DNA from: Shinella pollutisoli
Lineage (GTDB): Bacteria > Pseudomonadota > Alphaproteobacteria > Rhizobiales > Rhizobiaceae
Assembly: GCF_024609765.1 (NCBI RefSeq)
Contig: NZ_JANFDG010000026.1
Location: 20,161-84,160, forward strand
Reading direction: 5' to 3'
Length of the DNA stretch: 64,000 nucleotides
The position numbers were made by a program, and so were the translations under genes. Positions 24,918 to 32,878 of the stretch are shown here, in pieces (within the stretch, counting starts at the first letter, position 1; the number at the start of each line of letters is the position of its first letter). Below the pieces are notes generated by a model. The model was not told the DNA's origin. It did not search any database and saw only the letters and a program-made list of their open reading frames with translations.

Positions 24918-26546
24918 TCAGGCGCGCCGTGTGGACGCTTCTATGGCCTTTTTTTTTAGCTCGTCCATGAGGCTCGCCTGGCCGGCGAGATGGGCGAGCG
25001 CCATGCCGCGGGCCATCGCCTCGGCGAGTTCGTCGGCCGACAGGTCCAGCGCCGCCAGCCGGCCGGCCGCGTCGCGCAGGTCGGTCGCCGCCATCAACGC
25101 GGCGCGGACCTCTCCGACCAGGCCGTCCATAGCGTCCGCCGCCTCTTCCTCGAGGCGGGCGGTGAGACGATCGACGGGGTCCGGATCGGCGGAGGCATGG
25201 AGCGAGAGCCTCGGCTCCGAGAACAGTCGATCGAGGGCCTGGCGGGCCGTCTCGTCCTTGGGCTTCGGTGGTTCGCCCCCATCGCCGCCGGTAGCTGCGG
25301 CCGACGGCGCTTTCCCGCCCACCAGCTCGTCGCCCTTTTTCGGGGCCGGGATGCCCATCCGGTCGCGCAGGTAGCTCGCAGACGCGGTCAGGCCCTGCGG
25401 CGCCAGCTTGGCGAATGCATCGGCGAACTTGTCGAGCGGCACCTCGTCCGGCCGGCCGATATGGACAGTAGGATAGGCATCCTGCGGCCCGAAATTGAAT
25501 GCGACGATATTGTACACCACCTGCTCGTTGACGCTGCCGGCGACATCGCCGGCGTCTGCCCGCTCGATGTCCTCCTGTACCAGGCGGTGCTCCTGGCTGA
25601 CGGCGTGTCCGCCCGAGATCGCATCCGTCGTCGTCGTCTGGCCTAACACGAGCTTGGACACCTGCCGATCGAGCCAATCGGCGCGCCGTTCGAACATGTC
25701 GGTGGAGCTGCTCTTCGATCCGACCTCGTGGAACTCGATCAGCATCTCGCGGGGAACGATGGCGGCGCAGTCCCCGGCGATGCCCGTGACCGCCCGCCAG
25801 AGGACGTCCTTCTCCGCCTCCGTCGCCCCGCGGCCGTACTTGCCGATTCGGATCGGCTGGCCGTAGTTCTGGACGAAGATCGCCCAGTCCTTCGTCGTGA
25901 AGCTCTTGAACATCCATGCCCACAGCGCGACGCGGGCGATGCCGCTGCGGATGGTGAGACCTGACTTCGTCTTGTGGCGGTGGACGATGAACTTGTGCGG
26001 TAGCAGCGGTACGCCCGAAGCACCCTCGCGGAGCAGGACGGTCTCGCCGTCATCGGGATCGAAGGTGAACCAGCGCGGCGTCCGCCAGATCAGCTTGCGC
26101 GGCAGGAGATGGCCGCCCTGCGCCTGCCAGTCGATCTCCATGACGGAGATGCCCTTGCCGATCGCATCCAGCATGTCGAAGAGCGAGGCGCGCAACACGC
26201 CGCTGTCGATCCACGTCTGCACGAGCTCGGCGTGCTTCTTGTGCTCCGGCTTGTCGGAGGCGGCCTTCACCGTGATCGGCAGCTGCGCCACCGAACGCTT
26301 TCGGGTCGCCATTACGGCCGCATAGTGCAGGTCGCGCTCCTCGATGTCCTCGGCGAGCTCGAAATATGCCTCCGGCTCGCCCTGGGCCGCAGCGCGCAGG
26401 ATCGAGGCCAGCCTCTGCGGCGTCAGCCCTTCTGCCGGGTGCCCGGAGATCACCTGGCGAACGCCGCCGATCTTCGGTCCGGCGATCATCTCCTTCAGGC
26501 TCGACGCGTTGACGATGTGGTTCAGCCAGTCGCGCAGCGACGCCAT
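24918..26546 (-). CDS. Portal protein (Mu gp29, DUF935)
   Basis: The 542-residue protein is the DUF935 portal through which DNA enters the head. Family motifs include LTPQRLASILRAAAQGEPEA, FELAEDIEERDLHYAAVMAT, the GWMFKSFTTKDW-type segment (here AWMFKSFTTKDWAIFVQNYG), GQPIRIGKYGRGA and ILGQTTTTD-like LVLGQTTTTDAISGG. ATG at 26546 overlaps the terminase stop. Near the 3' end a run of nine A residues forms an in-frame A AAA AAG heptamer 30 bp before the stop. Confidence 0.93.
   Translation of the reverse strand: MASLRDWLNHIVNASSLKEMIAGPKIGGVRQVISGHPAEGLTPQRLASILRAAAQGEPEAYFELAEDIEERDLHYAAVMATRKRSVAQLPITVKAASDKPEHKKHAELVQTWIDSGVLRASLFDMLDAIGKGISVMEIDWQAQGGHLLPRKLIWRTPRWFTFDPDDGETVLLREGASGVPLLPHKFIVHRHKTKSGLTIRSGIARVALWAWMFKSFTTKDWAIFVQNYGQPIRIGKYGRGATEAEKDVLWRAVTGIAGDCAAIVPREMLIEFHEVGSKSSSTDMFERRADWLDRQVSKLVLGQTTTTDAISGGHAVSQEHRLVQEDIERADAGDVAGSVNEQVVYNIVAFNFGPQDAYPTVHIGRPDEVPLDKFADAFAKLAPQGLTASASYLRDRMGIPAPKKGDELVGGKAPSAAATGGDGGEPPKPKDETARQALDRLFSEPRLSLHASADPDPVDRLTARLEEEAADAMDGLVGEVRAALMAATDLRDAAGRLAALDLSADELAEAMARGMALAHLAGQASLMDELKKKAIEASTRRA
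24948..24954 (-). promoter_or_regulatory. Candidate -1 slippery site A AAA AAG in portal gene
   Basis: In the portal frame the codons CTA AAA AAA AAG contain A AAA AAG, the heptamer used by E. coli dnaX. A -1 slip leads into GGC CAT and 42 open codons that join the F frame exactly. A GCCCC-CGGAC-GGGGC hairpin lies downstream at about 24900-24914. In a 64% GC phage a nine-A run in coding sequence is unusual. Confidence 0.5.
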
Positions 26547-28201
26547 CACAGCGATCCTCTCAGGTAGACGTCGACCGACCGGCGGGGCTCGTCATCGTGA
26601 CGCCGGCGGGCGGCTTCTGCCTGCGCTGCGGCTGCTCGCGTGGTTTCGTAGGCGTAGGCGATGAAGTCCTGATTGCTCGCGAAATACATCAGCGCGCCGG
26701 CGGGCGCGGTGTCGCCGTGCCGCTCGTATCCATCAGCTCCAACAGTCCTGTGATCGTCGGGCACTCTGATGATGCCCTTGACATAGGCAAGCCCCTGATG
26801 GTCAGCGAGCACATCGGCATCCCGCGGCAAGAGGATGGTCTTGTCGCTGAAGGCCTCGATATAGGCCGGCATATTCAGCGAATACCATTTCTGGCTCAGC
26901 CACACCTCGACGATGCACTCGCCGTAACGCTGGCGTGCTTTCTCCGCGAGGAAGGCACCGTTGCCCGTGGCATCGAGCGCACCGCCCATCAAGCGCGGCA
27001 GACGATCGACGATGTAGAAGAGGATGTCGCGCTGCTGATCGAAAGGGACGTTCTTCAGCTCCAGAATGAAGCATGCGCGGCGGACAAGGTCCGTGCCGAT
27101 CTCGGCGGGCATGAAGGCCGTCTTGTCGCCCTTACGCGCAAAGTCTCCTCCCAGGCAGTGCTCACGCTCCGGATCGAGACGGTCTAGAAGTGGTCTCAAA
27201 ACCGTTTCACAAAACTCCAGCGCCTGTTCTTCGCGCTCGAAATCCTCCAAGTCCTTGAATTCGTCCGGCCGATCCCACCGGATGACGGGAATGTCTGCCG
27301 ACATGCAGCTCTCGATCAGTACCCGCGTCAGCGCCGCGCCCTCGGCTTCGGCCGGGATGGCGTCCAGCTCCTGGCGCATCTTGGCGGTTCGGTTGCCGTA
27401 GGCGCTGCGGATCTCCGCCTCCCACGCCTGTTCCTTCTCCGCGCTCCAGTCTTCGCCCTTCATCAGGCAGACGCGCCGGTAGAGGCCGTTGCGGACCGCA
27501 TCGTGGAAGCTGTAGGTGTGGACCTTGAAGCCGTTCTTCCCGGCCTCGGCCTCCTTGATCAGCTCGTTGAAGGGATTGGAAACGCCGTTGTGGGACGAGA
27601 TGATGCGGATTTTGCCGCCCCAGATGAGGAGCGCGCCCACGGCATCGATGACATCTCGGACGTCGCGGTGGAAGGCCGCCTCGTCGATGACGACGGTGCC
27701 CTGCAGGCCGCGGATGTTCTCCGGCCTGGACGAGAGCGCCTCGATGCGAAAACCCGAGGCGAAGCGGATGATGTAGCTGGAAATCGCTTTCGTCGACCCG
27801 TCGGCCTTCTGGTCGAAAAAGATACCGTCCTCGATCGTGAGCAGCTCGCCGGCCACCGTCTTCGCGAAATGCGCCGCATAGCCGATGAACTCGCGGCCCT
27901 TGGGTTTGGTGTCGGGAATGTAGAAGACGTTCTGCCCGCCGGCCGAGCGCTGCGCTGCGGCGATCAGGGTGCAGTCGAGCGCCTCGGCGAAGGTGATGCC
28001 GGTACGTCGCCCCTTCGCGCAGATCTTCAAGGTGCTGTCGTCGCCGATCCACTCAGCCTGGTGCGCCATCAGGACGCCTTCGGCCAGCGGATCGAGATCG
28101 TCCGGGATGTCGGCGCCGCGCGGCAGCTCGGCCGGCAGTTCCTCCGGATCCATCGCCATGACCGGAGGATCACGCCATTCGCCTCGCGGCAGCTCAGTCA
28201 T
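26546..28201 (-). CDS. Terminase large subunit (Mu gp28)
   Basis: The 551-residue packaging motor has the Walker A-like AKGRRTGITFAEALD (about 62-76), a VVIDEAAFHRDV Walker B (about 170-181), the coupling segment IRIISSHNGVSNPF, and a C-terminal nuclease domain beginning CLGGDFARKGDKT. Length matches Mu gp28. ATG at 28201 lies inside the end of the gp27-like gene. Confidence 0.94.
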   Translation of the reverse strand: MTELPRGEWRDPPVMAMDPEELPAELPRGADIPDDLDPLAEGVLMAHQAEWIGDDSTLKICAKGRRTGITFAEALDCTLIAAAQRSAGGQNVFYIPDTKPKGREFIGYAAHFAKTVAGELLTIEDGIFFDQKADGSTKAISSYIIRFASGFRIEALSSRPENIRGLQGTVVIDEAAFHRDVRDVIDAVGALLIWGGKIRIISSHNGVSNPFNELIKEAEAGKNGFKVHTYSFHDAVRNGLYRRVCLMKGEDWSAEKEQAWEAEIRSAYGNRTAKMRQELDAIPAEAEGAALTRVLIESCMSADIPVIRWDRPDEFKDLEDFEREEQALEFCETVLRPLLDRLDPEREHCLGGDFARKGDKTAFMPAEIGTDLVRRACFILELKNVPFDQQRDILFYIVDRLPRLMGGALDATGNGAFLAEKARQRYGECIVEVWLSQKWYSLNMPAYIEAFSDKTILLPRDADVLADHQGLAYVKGIIRVPDDHRTVGADGYERHGDTAPAGALMYFASNQDFIAYAYETTRAAAAQAEAARRRHDDEPRRSVDVYLRGSL

Positions 28202-28832
28202 CGCCACTCTCCACCTTCTTTTTCTTCGGGCGGACGCCGAGGAACTTCTCGCGGGCACGCTTGATCGCTGCCTTGGAGACGCCGGGTTCGCTTTCCAGCA
28301 GGTCGAGCGCCGCCTCCGCCTTGGCCTTCATGTCGGCCTCGATCTGTTTGGCCTTCTGTGCTGCCTCCAGTTTCAGACGGCGGTTCGACGACGTGATCTG
28401 CGCGGCCGATGCGGCGCGCAGCGCGTTCGCCAGCTCCATCGCGCCCTTCGGGCTGATCCCTGCCTCGCCGCTCGACTGGAGCACTTCGAAGATGAGCGTC
28501 TTGATCGCCTCGGCCGCGATCAGGGTGAGATCGTCGGACCCGGCCGCATCCATCCGATCCGACAGGGTGGCGGCGATCTCGCGGGTCTGCTCCAGCCGGC
28601 GCGAGAGCATGGCCAGGCGGATCGAATAGCGGTTGAACGCAGAAAACGAAGGGATGTCGAAGGCAAGGCCCTGCTCGCCCTGGAGCGCGATCAGCTTCTC
28701 CTTGAAATCGCCGTAGATATCGACCTGTGAACGTTCGCGGCCGGCCAACTCCTGCTGGGCCCAGGCAACGATATCGTCGCACTCGTCCGGCAGCATATCG
28801 ATTGCGGTGAGACGGCCGCGCCCCCTGGCCAT
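28194..28832 (-). CDS. Terminase small subunit-like protein (Mu gp27, DUF3486)
   Basis: The 212-residue protein belongs to DUF3486, the presumed DNA-recognition subunit of Mu packaging. It begins MARGRGRLTAIDMLPDECDD, contains SAFNRYSIRLAMLSRRLEQT and a long helical middle, and ends with a lysine-rich tail (PKKKKVESGDD). It is directly upstream of the large subunit. Confidence 0.9.
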   Translation of the reverse strand: MARGRGRLTAIDMLPDECDDIVAWAQQELAGRERSQVDIYGDFKEKLIALQGEQGLAFDIPSFSAFNRYSIRLAMLSRRLEQTREIAATLSDRMDAAGSDDLTLIAAEAIKTLIFEVLQSSGEAGISPKGAMELANALRAASAAQITSSNRRLKLEAAQKAKQIEADMKAKAEAALDLLESEPGVSKAAIKRAREKFLGVRPKKKKVESGDD

Positions 28833-28833
28833 G

Positions 28834-29139
28834 CTACACCCGATCGCGAGCGCTGGGGGGCTGCACGCCCGGTATGGTGACGATGCCTTGGAGATGGTAT
28901 TCGCCCCGCTCCGCCAGTCGGGCGATCTTGACGGTATCCGCCTGCAGCAGGGTGACGGCGTTCATGTCGCGCAGGTAGAGGTACTGGACTTCCACCCACT
29001 CACGCGGCTTGTCGATCCAGAGCTTCGTCAGCAGGATCTTCTGCATCCTGGCCGACGACATGGCCTTGTTGTCCTCGTTGGCGAGTTCCCTGAGGATGGC
29101 GAGACGGGCTTCTTCTTCCATGATGCTCTCCAAGCTCAC
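28834..29139 (-). CDS. Mu gp26-like protein
   Basis: The 101-residue protein has a winged-helix-like layout: EARLAILRELANEDNKAMSS, ARMQKILLTKLWIDKPREWV, then LYLRDMNAVTLLQADTVKIA and LTERG-like LAERGEYHLQGIVTIPGV. This is the gp26-type small protein that precedes gp27 in Mu-like phages. It starts inside the end of the DUF2730 gene. Confidence 0.8.
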   Translation of the reverse strand: MSLESIMEEEARLAILRELANEDNKAMSSARMQKILLTKLWIDKPREWVEVQYLYLRDMNAVTLLQADTVKIARLAERGEYHLQGIVTIPGVQPPSARDRV

Positions 29140-29471
29140 TTCTGCGCCTGTTCCAGCAGGAATTCCTGCAGCCGGCCGCTGGTCGCGGCGATCGGCTTCA
29201 GCCGCTCGTCGAGCGTGTCGAGGCGGCCGGAGATCTTCTCCATCGTCAGTTCCAGGCGGTGCGCCGTGTCCCGGTCCGGCATGTGGCGCATCTCGCTCTC
29301 AAGCGTCTGGACGCGGCGGTCGTATTCGACGAGCTTGCTCTCGGCCTTCGTCAAGCGCTCGTCGAGCTTCTTCTCGCCTGACGACAGGATGGATCGGACC
29401 TGCGTGCCGAGTGCGATGAGGGAAAGCACAAAGGCGACGATCGGCGTGGCGGTCGCGATATCGAAATTCAT
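29136..29471 (-). CDS. DUF2730 membrane-anchored coiled-coil protein
   Basis: The 111-residue protein has one N-terminal membrane segment (about 8-24) and a long charged coiled coil (LDERLTKAESKLVEYDRRVQ and onwards). DUF2730 proteins occur at this position in Mu-like phages, next to lysis genes, and may act as spanin-like or regulatory factors. It is coupled by ATGA overlap to the 28-residue peptide gene upstream. Confidence 0.8.
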   Translation of the reverse strand: MNFDIATATPIVAFVLSLIALGTQVRSILSSGEKKLDERLTKAESKLVEYDRRVQTLESEMRHMPDRDTAHRLELTMEKISGRLDTLDERLKPIAATSGRLQEFLLEQAQK

Positions 29472-29554
29472 GGGAAGGTATCCGGCGCGAATGTCAGGAC
29501 GAGCGTGGCGGCGAATATCATCGCCGCCACGACGAGAAGGGCTGCGATCCGCAT
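29468..29554 (-). CDS. 28-residue single-span membrane peptide
   Basis: A very short frame encodes 28 residues: MRIAALLVVAAMIFAATLVL followed by TFAPDTFP. It is essentially one hydrophobic helix with a positive N-terminus. Its ATG overlaps the stop of the holin-like gene and its stop overlaps the ATG of the DUF2730 gene (ATGA on both sides), which argues that it is translated. It may be a lysis accessory such as a pinholin, antiholin or small spanin partner. Confidence 0.6.
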   Translation of the reverse strand: MRIAALLVVAAMIFAATLVLTFAPDTFP

Positions 29555-29862
29555 CACAGCACCTTGAGGGCCGCCATGTGAGGCCGCAGCAGCTCTTCGA
29601 TTCGCTGTCGGGTGCTGATCCCGAACGCGTCGAGCGCATCCGGAGCCGCCTTGCGGACATAGATCACCGCCTCGTCGATCGAGCCGCCGGCAAGCATCAG
29701 CTTGGCCGCATTGCCGAGCGCGCTCTGAAGCGTCGCCATATGCTTGCCTTCAATTTGGACGCCGGCATAGCGCCGAAACGTGACCAGGACGAAGCCGATC
29801 AGCACCGGCAAGAGCAGGTCGATGAGAAGTGGAAGGACGTGGATCAGGAAGAGGTCGCGCAT
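29554..29862 (-). CDS. Holin-like protein (LLH family type)
   Basis: The 102-residue protein starts with one strong membrane helix (IHVLPLLIDLLLPVLIGFVL, about 7-26) followed by a soluble helical domain ending IEELLRPHMAALKVL. This layout fits LLH-type phage holins. It lies directly after the endolysin gene, supporting a role in releasing it. Confidence 0.7.
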   Translation of the reverse strand: MRDLFLIHVLPLLIDLLLPVLIGFVLVTFRRYAGVQIEGKHMATLQSALGNAAKLMLAGGSIDEAVIYVRKAAPDALDAFGISTRQRIEELLRPHMAALKVL

Positions 29863-29876
29863 GTGCGCTTTCCTTT

Positions 29877-30575
29877 CTACCGGGTTGCGGCTGCGCCGGA
29901 GATCTTGACGGCGGAGCCCTTGAGGGCCGGATAGGCCTTGACGGGATAGGACCGTGGCCAGCGCCACCCGATGAAATCCGAGCGTGCGAAGGTTGCGACG
30001 GTGATGGCGTTGGACTGGTTGCCACCGAGCAGATGGACGGTCGAGCCGGTGAAGCCGGCGACGATGCCGACGTGGCCCGAGGACGGATCCCACCGGATCA
30101 CGCCGATCGAGCCGACGATCGGGTCCTTCACGTCGACGCCGAAGGTATTCCAGGCCTGCGCCCAGAAGGGATTGGACGGTACGGGCTCGCTCGGCAGGGT
30201 CTTGGCGATGCAGGTCTCGATCGCGTCGCCGCACCAGGGTAGCTTCGCCGGGTTGCCCAGGAACCGGCCGAAGCGCAGCCATTCGGCGAGCGTCTTGTTG
30301 TCCCGCACCTCGTGCAGCCCCATGCGGCGGTGCATCTCCGCCATCCAGGGCGGCATCGTCTCGGCGGGCGCCGGCGCGGCCGGCACGCCCTTGGCGACGG
30401 CGGCTTTGAGAGCGGCGATGGTGGCTGCGTCGGAAACGCAGGTGGCCGGCAGGCCGTAGGCGATCTGGAACTGCTTGAGCGCGGCGACGGACAGGGCGCC
30501 CCAGTCACCGTCGATCTCGGCCTTGTAGTAGCCGAGCTCCTTGAGCCGGGTCTGCAGCCAGATAACGAAATCCAT
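29877..30575 (-). CDS. Endolysin: peptidoglycan-binding plus CHAP-like (TIGR02594) domain
   Basis: The 232-residue lysis enzyme has an N-terminal peptidoglycan-binding domain (about 3-60, LQTRLKELGYYKAEIDGDWG) and a C-terminal NlpC/P60-CHAP-like domain of the TIGR02594 type. Candidate catalytic residues are C115 in LPWCGDAIE and H168 in SSGHVGIVAG, with LLGGNQSNAITV after them. No signal peptide is seen, so export would rely on the neighbouring holin. Confidence 0.88.
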   Translation of the reverse strand: MDFVIWLQTRLKELGYYKAEIDGDWGALSVAALKQFQIAYGLPATCVSDAATIAALKAAVAKGVPAAPAPAETMPPWMAEMHRRMGLHEVRDNKTLAEWLRFGRFLGNPAKLPWCGDAIETCIAKTLPSEPVPSNPFWAQAWNTFGVDVKDPIVGSIGVIRWDPSSGHVGIVAGFTGSTVHLLGGNQSNAITVATFARSDFIGWRWPRSYPVKAYPALKGSAVKISGAAATR

Positions 30576-30651
30576 GAGAAAACCTCCGGGAGGAAGCGCC
30601 CGCAGATGGGCGGCATCGGAGGCAAACTACCCTCGCAGAGGGTGCAGGGTT

Positions 30652-30673
30652 CATGCCCGCCATGGCGGGCATG
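30652..30673. repeat. 22-bp palindromic repeat, copy 3
   Basis: Identical to copy 1 (CATGCCCGCC-AT-GGCGGGCATG), 3 bp past the stop of the Mor-like gene and about 75 bp upstream of the endolysin start, between the middle and late transcription units. Confidence 0.85.
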
Positions 30674-30676
30674 TGG

Positions 30677-31066
30677 CTATTCTTCGTCGCCGAGCAGATC
30701 GAGAAGACTGGTTTGTCGCGGGTCCTTCGGCCTTGCAAAGGCCTTGGGTGAGCGCCTTTTCCCACGCCGAACAATCTTGTCGACCGAGCTTTCCGTGCAA
30801 CCGAGCGCCTTGGCGATGTCGCGGTTGCTCATGCCGGCCTGCCTATACCGGCCGGCCCGGAGCTCGCGGGCGAGCGGAACCCGTATATATCCGCCTGGAT
30901 ATCGCTTGGAAAGCCGGGTGGCGATGTCGGAACCGACGATGGTGGTCAGCTCGGATCTGGCGATGTCGCCGGGCACGAACAGGCGCAGCCCGCCATAGTG
31001 CTCGACCAGCGTCACGAAATCGGCTTCGCCGAGAATGTCCAGCAGCTCGTTAGTGAGGTCGGCCAT
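30677..31066 (-). CDS. Mor-family middle/late transcription activator
   Basis: Mor and C are Mu activators that switch on middle and late transcription. The 129-residue product has a Mor-type N-terminal dimerisation region (ADLTNELLDILGEADF, HYGGLRLFVPGDI) and a C-terminal helix-turn-helix (YRQAGMSNRDIAKALGCTES, then VDKIVRRGKRR). The ATG at 31066 has GGAGGCCGGC right before it and is preferred to the in-frame ATG at 31078. Late genes begin just downstream, as expected. Confidence 0.88.
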   Translation of the reverse strand: MADLTNELLDILGEADFVTLVEHYGGLRLFVPGDIARSELTTIVGSDIATRLSKRYPGGYIRVPLARELRAGRYRQAGMSNRDIAKALGCTESSVDKIVRRGKRRSPKAFARPKDPRQTSLLDLLGDEE

Positions 31067-31262
31067 GCCGGCCTCCACCCAGTTGCGTCTCCAGGACGAT
31101 GAGACGTAGCGTCAGCACGCGCAGCCGCTCTTCGAGCGAGATCCGCTTGTGGGCATGAGGGCGGAGTCTCGCTATCCGCTCGCGTAGGCGCTCGCGATCC
31201 TGCAGTGCCCGCTCGTGCTCTGCCTGGAGCTGCCAGTTGAAAAGCGGAAGCGGAGTCGTCAT
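31050..31262 (-). CDS. Small coiled-coil phage protein
   Basis: Seventy residues, mostly one charged helix (LQAEHERALQDRERLRERIA, then LEERLRVLTLRLIVLETQLG). No family recognised. It overlaps the start of the Mor-like gene, so it belongs to the same transcript. Confidence 0.6.
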   Translation of the reverse strand: MTTPLPLFNWQLQAEHERALQDRERLRERIARLRPHAHKRISLEERLRVLTLRLIVLETQLGGGRHGRPH

Positions 31263-31300
31263 TAGTTGAGTACTCCGTTTGCAAGCCGAGAGAATGATCG

Positions 31301-31681
31301 ATGAGAATCGCCGTTGTCGCCTGCACCCTCGTCCTCTCGATCACGGCAACGGAAGCGGCGGAGGAAACCCGATCGCGGGCGGAGATCATCTCCAGCGGCC
31401 TTGGTATCTTGGCCGCTTTGACTGCTAGATGCGGAGACTTTTCTATCGACGAAGACCGTCTCGCGGCGTTCTTGCAGAGTGAGGAGATGCCGGACCCGCG
31501 GAGGAACGCCGACCTCGATGAACACTGGTCCAGCGGTTCGCTCAAAATGGAGCGAGAATTCAAACTTCTGGAATACGAAGGACGGGATGACAGGCAGATA
31601 TCGGCATGGGCCTGCGCCAGTGTTCTCAAGGGGCTCGCGGACCCTGAGAACATCTACCGTGATGTGGTCGTCAGAAACTGA
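31301..31681 (+). CDS. Small secreted protein (probable moron)
   Basis: This 126-residue gene is on the plus strand inside a minus-strand phage operon. The N-terminus is a signal peptide (RIAVVACTLVLSITATEA, cut likely after TEA or EA). The mature part has two cysteines (in ARCGDFS and AWACASV) that could form a disulfide, and the ending WACASVLKGLADPENIYRDV. The layout recalls small periplasmic proteins of the Rap1a/Tai type, but I cannot assign it. A secreted, independently oriented gene is a candidate for lysogenic conversion or superinfection exclusion. Confidence 0.7.
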   Translation: MRIAVVACTLVLSITATEAAEETRSRAEIISSGLGILAALTARCGDFSIDEDRLAAFLQSEEMPDPRRNADLDEHWSSGSLKMEREFKLLEYEGRDDRQISAWACASVLKGLADPENIYRDVVVRN

Positions 31682-31713
31682 CGCATGCTCAGTCACGATA
31701 TGGGGCAGCGTCG

Positions 31714-31956
31714 TCATCTGCCACCTCCTGGGCGCGTCGGCCACGTGGCCTTGAGCGCGGTGATGACGGTGGTGTCTCCGTCCCTGGTGGCGAGGACGAA
31801 CTTGACGTGCTCGACCACGACGCCGATCGCGCCGAGCTGCGCACCGGTCGCGCACTGGCCGGCGATGTGACGGCGGATCGCCTCCACATCAAGCCCGTGG
31901 GCGCGCTCCAGGTAGCGCAGGACGGCATGGTCGGTGACCTGGACGGGAGGAGTCAT
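31714..31956 (-). CDS. Small phage protein of middle operon
   Basis: Eighty residues: VTDHAVLRYLERAHGLDVEA and IRRHIAGQC at the start, then VEHVKFVLATRDGDTTVITA. The H-A-V-x-R-Y-x-E-R pattern resembles small RelE/MqsR-like or DUF4258-type folds, but this is weak. It overlaps the methyltransferase gene upstream (ATGA type). Confidence 0.6.
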   Translation of the reverse strand: MTPPVQVTDHAVLRYLERAHGLDVEAIRRHIAGQCATGAQLGAIGVVVEHVKFVLATRDGDTTVITALKATWPTRPGGGR

Positions 31957-32687
31957 CCGAACAGCCCCCCGAAATGATCGGGCCTTTCGCCCTGCTTGCG
32001 CAGTTTCGCGCGGCGGGCGGCCTCGCCCGGCGTGGCAAGCGCGAGATCCTCGATGCGGGAATATTTCCGCGCCATCCCGGGCGGCAGGTGGAAGACGGGC
32101 TGCGGCGCCATGCCCTTGATCCACACGAACCAGGCGTAGTCCGTCGCGCTGGAAGCCTCCGGGTCCCAAGCGCCCTCGATGAGCGAGACACGCTCGGCGA
32201 ACGCGCAGAGATAGGTGACCGGCTGCGGCCGGTAGATGCTGGTGTAGCGGTCCTGCCCGGCAAGGAAACCGAGCCGGCAGAAGAAGGCCACGCCCTCGGC
32301 CGCGATCGTTATGGCCCGCTCGAAGAAGGTGGAGGCCACGTTGAAGGGCGGGTTGGTAATGATCCAGTCCGGCCGCTCTATGCCATCGGCTGCCAGCGTC
32401 GCCGGCGTCTCGAAGAGAAAATCGCGGATCGGCGGATTGATCCCCCAATCCGCGACGTCCGAATAGTCGACAGCGCCGAACACCTCGCCGAGCGGTCCGA
32501 GCAGGTGCCCGCCGCCGGCGGCCGGGTCGCGCACGCGCTTTCGGCCAAGGTCGAGGCCGAGGGGCAACAGAAGCTCGTGCAGAGGCGCGCGCGCCGCCCA
32601 GGGCGGCGTCGGGAAATAGTCCAGCGCATCCTTTGGCGATGTGCGGGACTGCATCACGGCACTGGACTGGCGGGCGCTGGAGGTCAC
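31953..32687 (-). CDS. DNA N6-adenine methyltransferase-like protein
   Basis: The 244-residue protein has the SAM-binding motif I VRDPAAGGGHLLGPL (about 51-65) and the catalytic motif IV WIITNPPFNVAS (NPPF, typical of N6-adenine methylases), then FFCRLGFLAG and PVTYLCAF. An N-terminal DYFPTPPWAARAPLHELLLP motif is common in phage-encoded solitary methylases. No restriction partner lies nearby. It could protect phage DNA or change host epigenetic control. GTG at 32687 overlaps the previous stop; ATG at 32654 is an alternative start. Confidence 0.82.
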   Translation of the reverse strand: MTSSARQSSAVMQSRTSPKDALDYFPTPPWAARAPLHELLLPLGLDLGRKRVRDPAAGGGHLLGPLGEVFGAVDYSDVADWGINPPIRDFLFETPATLAADGIERPDWIITNPPFNVASTFFERAITIAAEGVAFFCRLGFLAGQDRYTSIYRPQPVTYLCAFAERVSLIEGAWDPEASSATDYAWFVWIKGMAPQPVFHLPPGMARKYSRIEDLALATPGEAARRAKLRKQGERPDHFGGLFG

Positions 32688-32875
32688 GGCGTCGGGACCT
32701 CCTGCGCGGCGAGCTCGTGAAACTCCAGCGCCAGCTCCGCAAGCCGGTGCGCGGCGGCCAGCGGGCCCACCCTGTGGGCGAGGATGGCCGCGGCCGACGC
32801 AAGTTCCTCCTGGGCAGCCGCAACGGTCCGCTCGGCATCGTCGATGATAGCCTGCAGGGTGGAGATGTCCGACAT
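32684..32875 (-). CDS. Small helical phage protein
   Basis: Sixty-three residues, alanine-rich single helix (DISTLQAIIDDAERTVAAAQ and EELASAAAILAHRVGPLAAA). No family recognised. Coupled by GTGA overlap to the methyltransferase gene. Confidence 0.6.
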   Translation of the reverse strand: MSDISTLQAIIDDAERTVAAAQEELASAAAILAHRVGPLAAAHRLAELALEFHELAAQEVPTP

Positions 32876-32878
32876 GCC

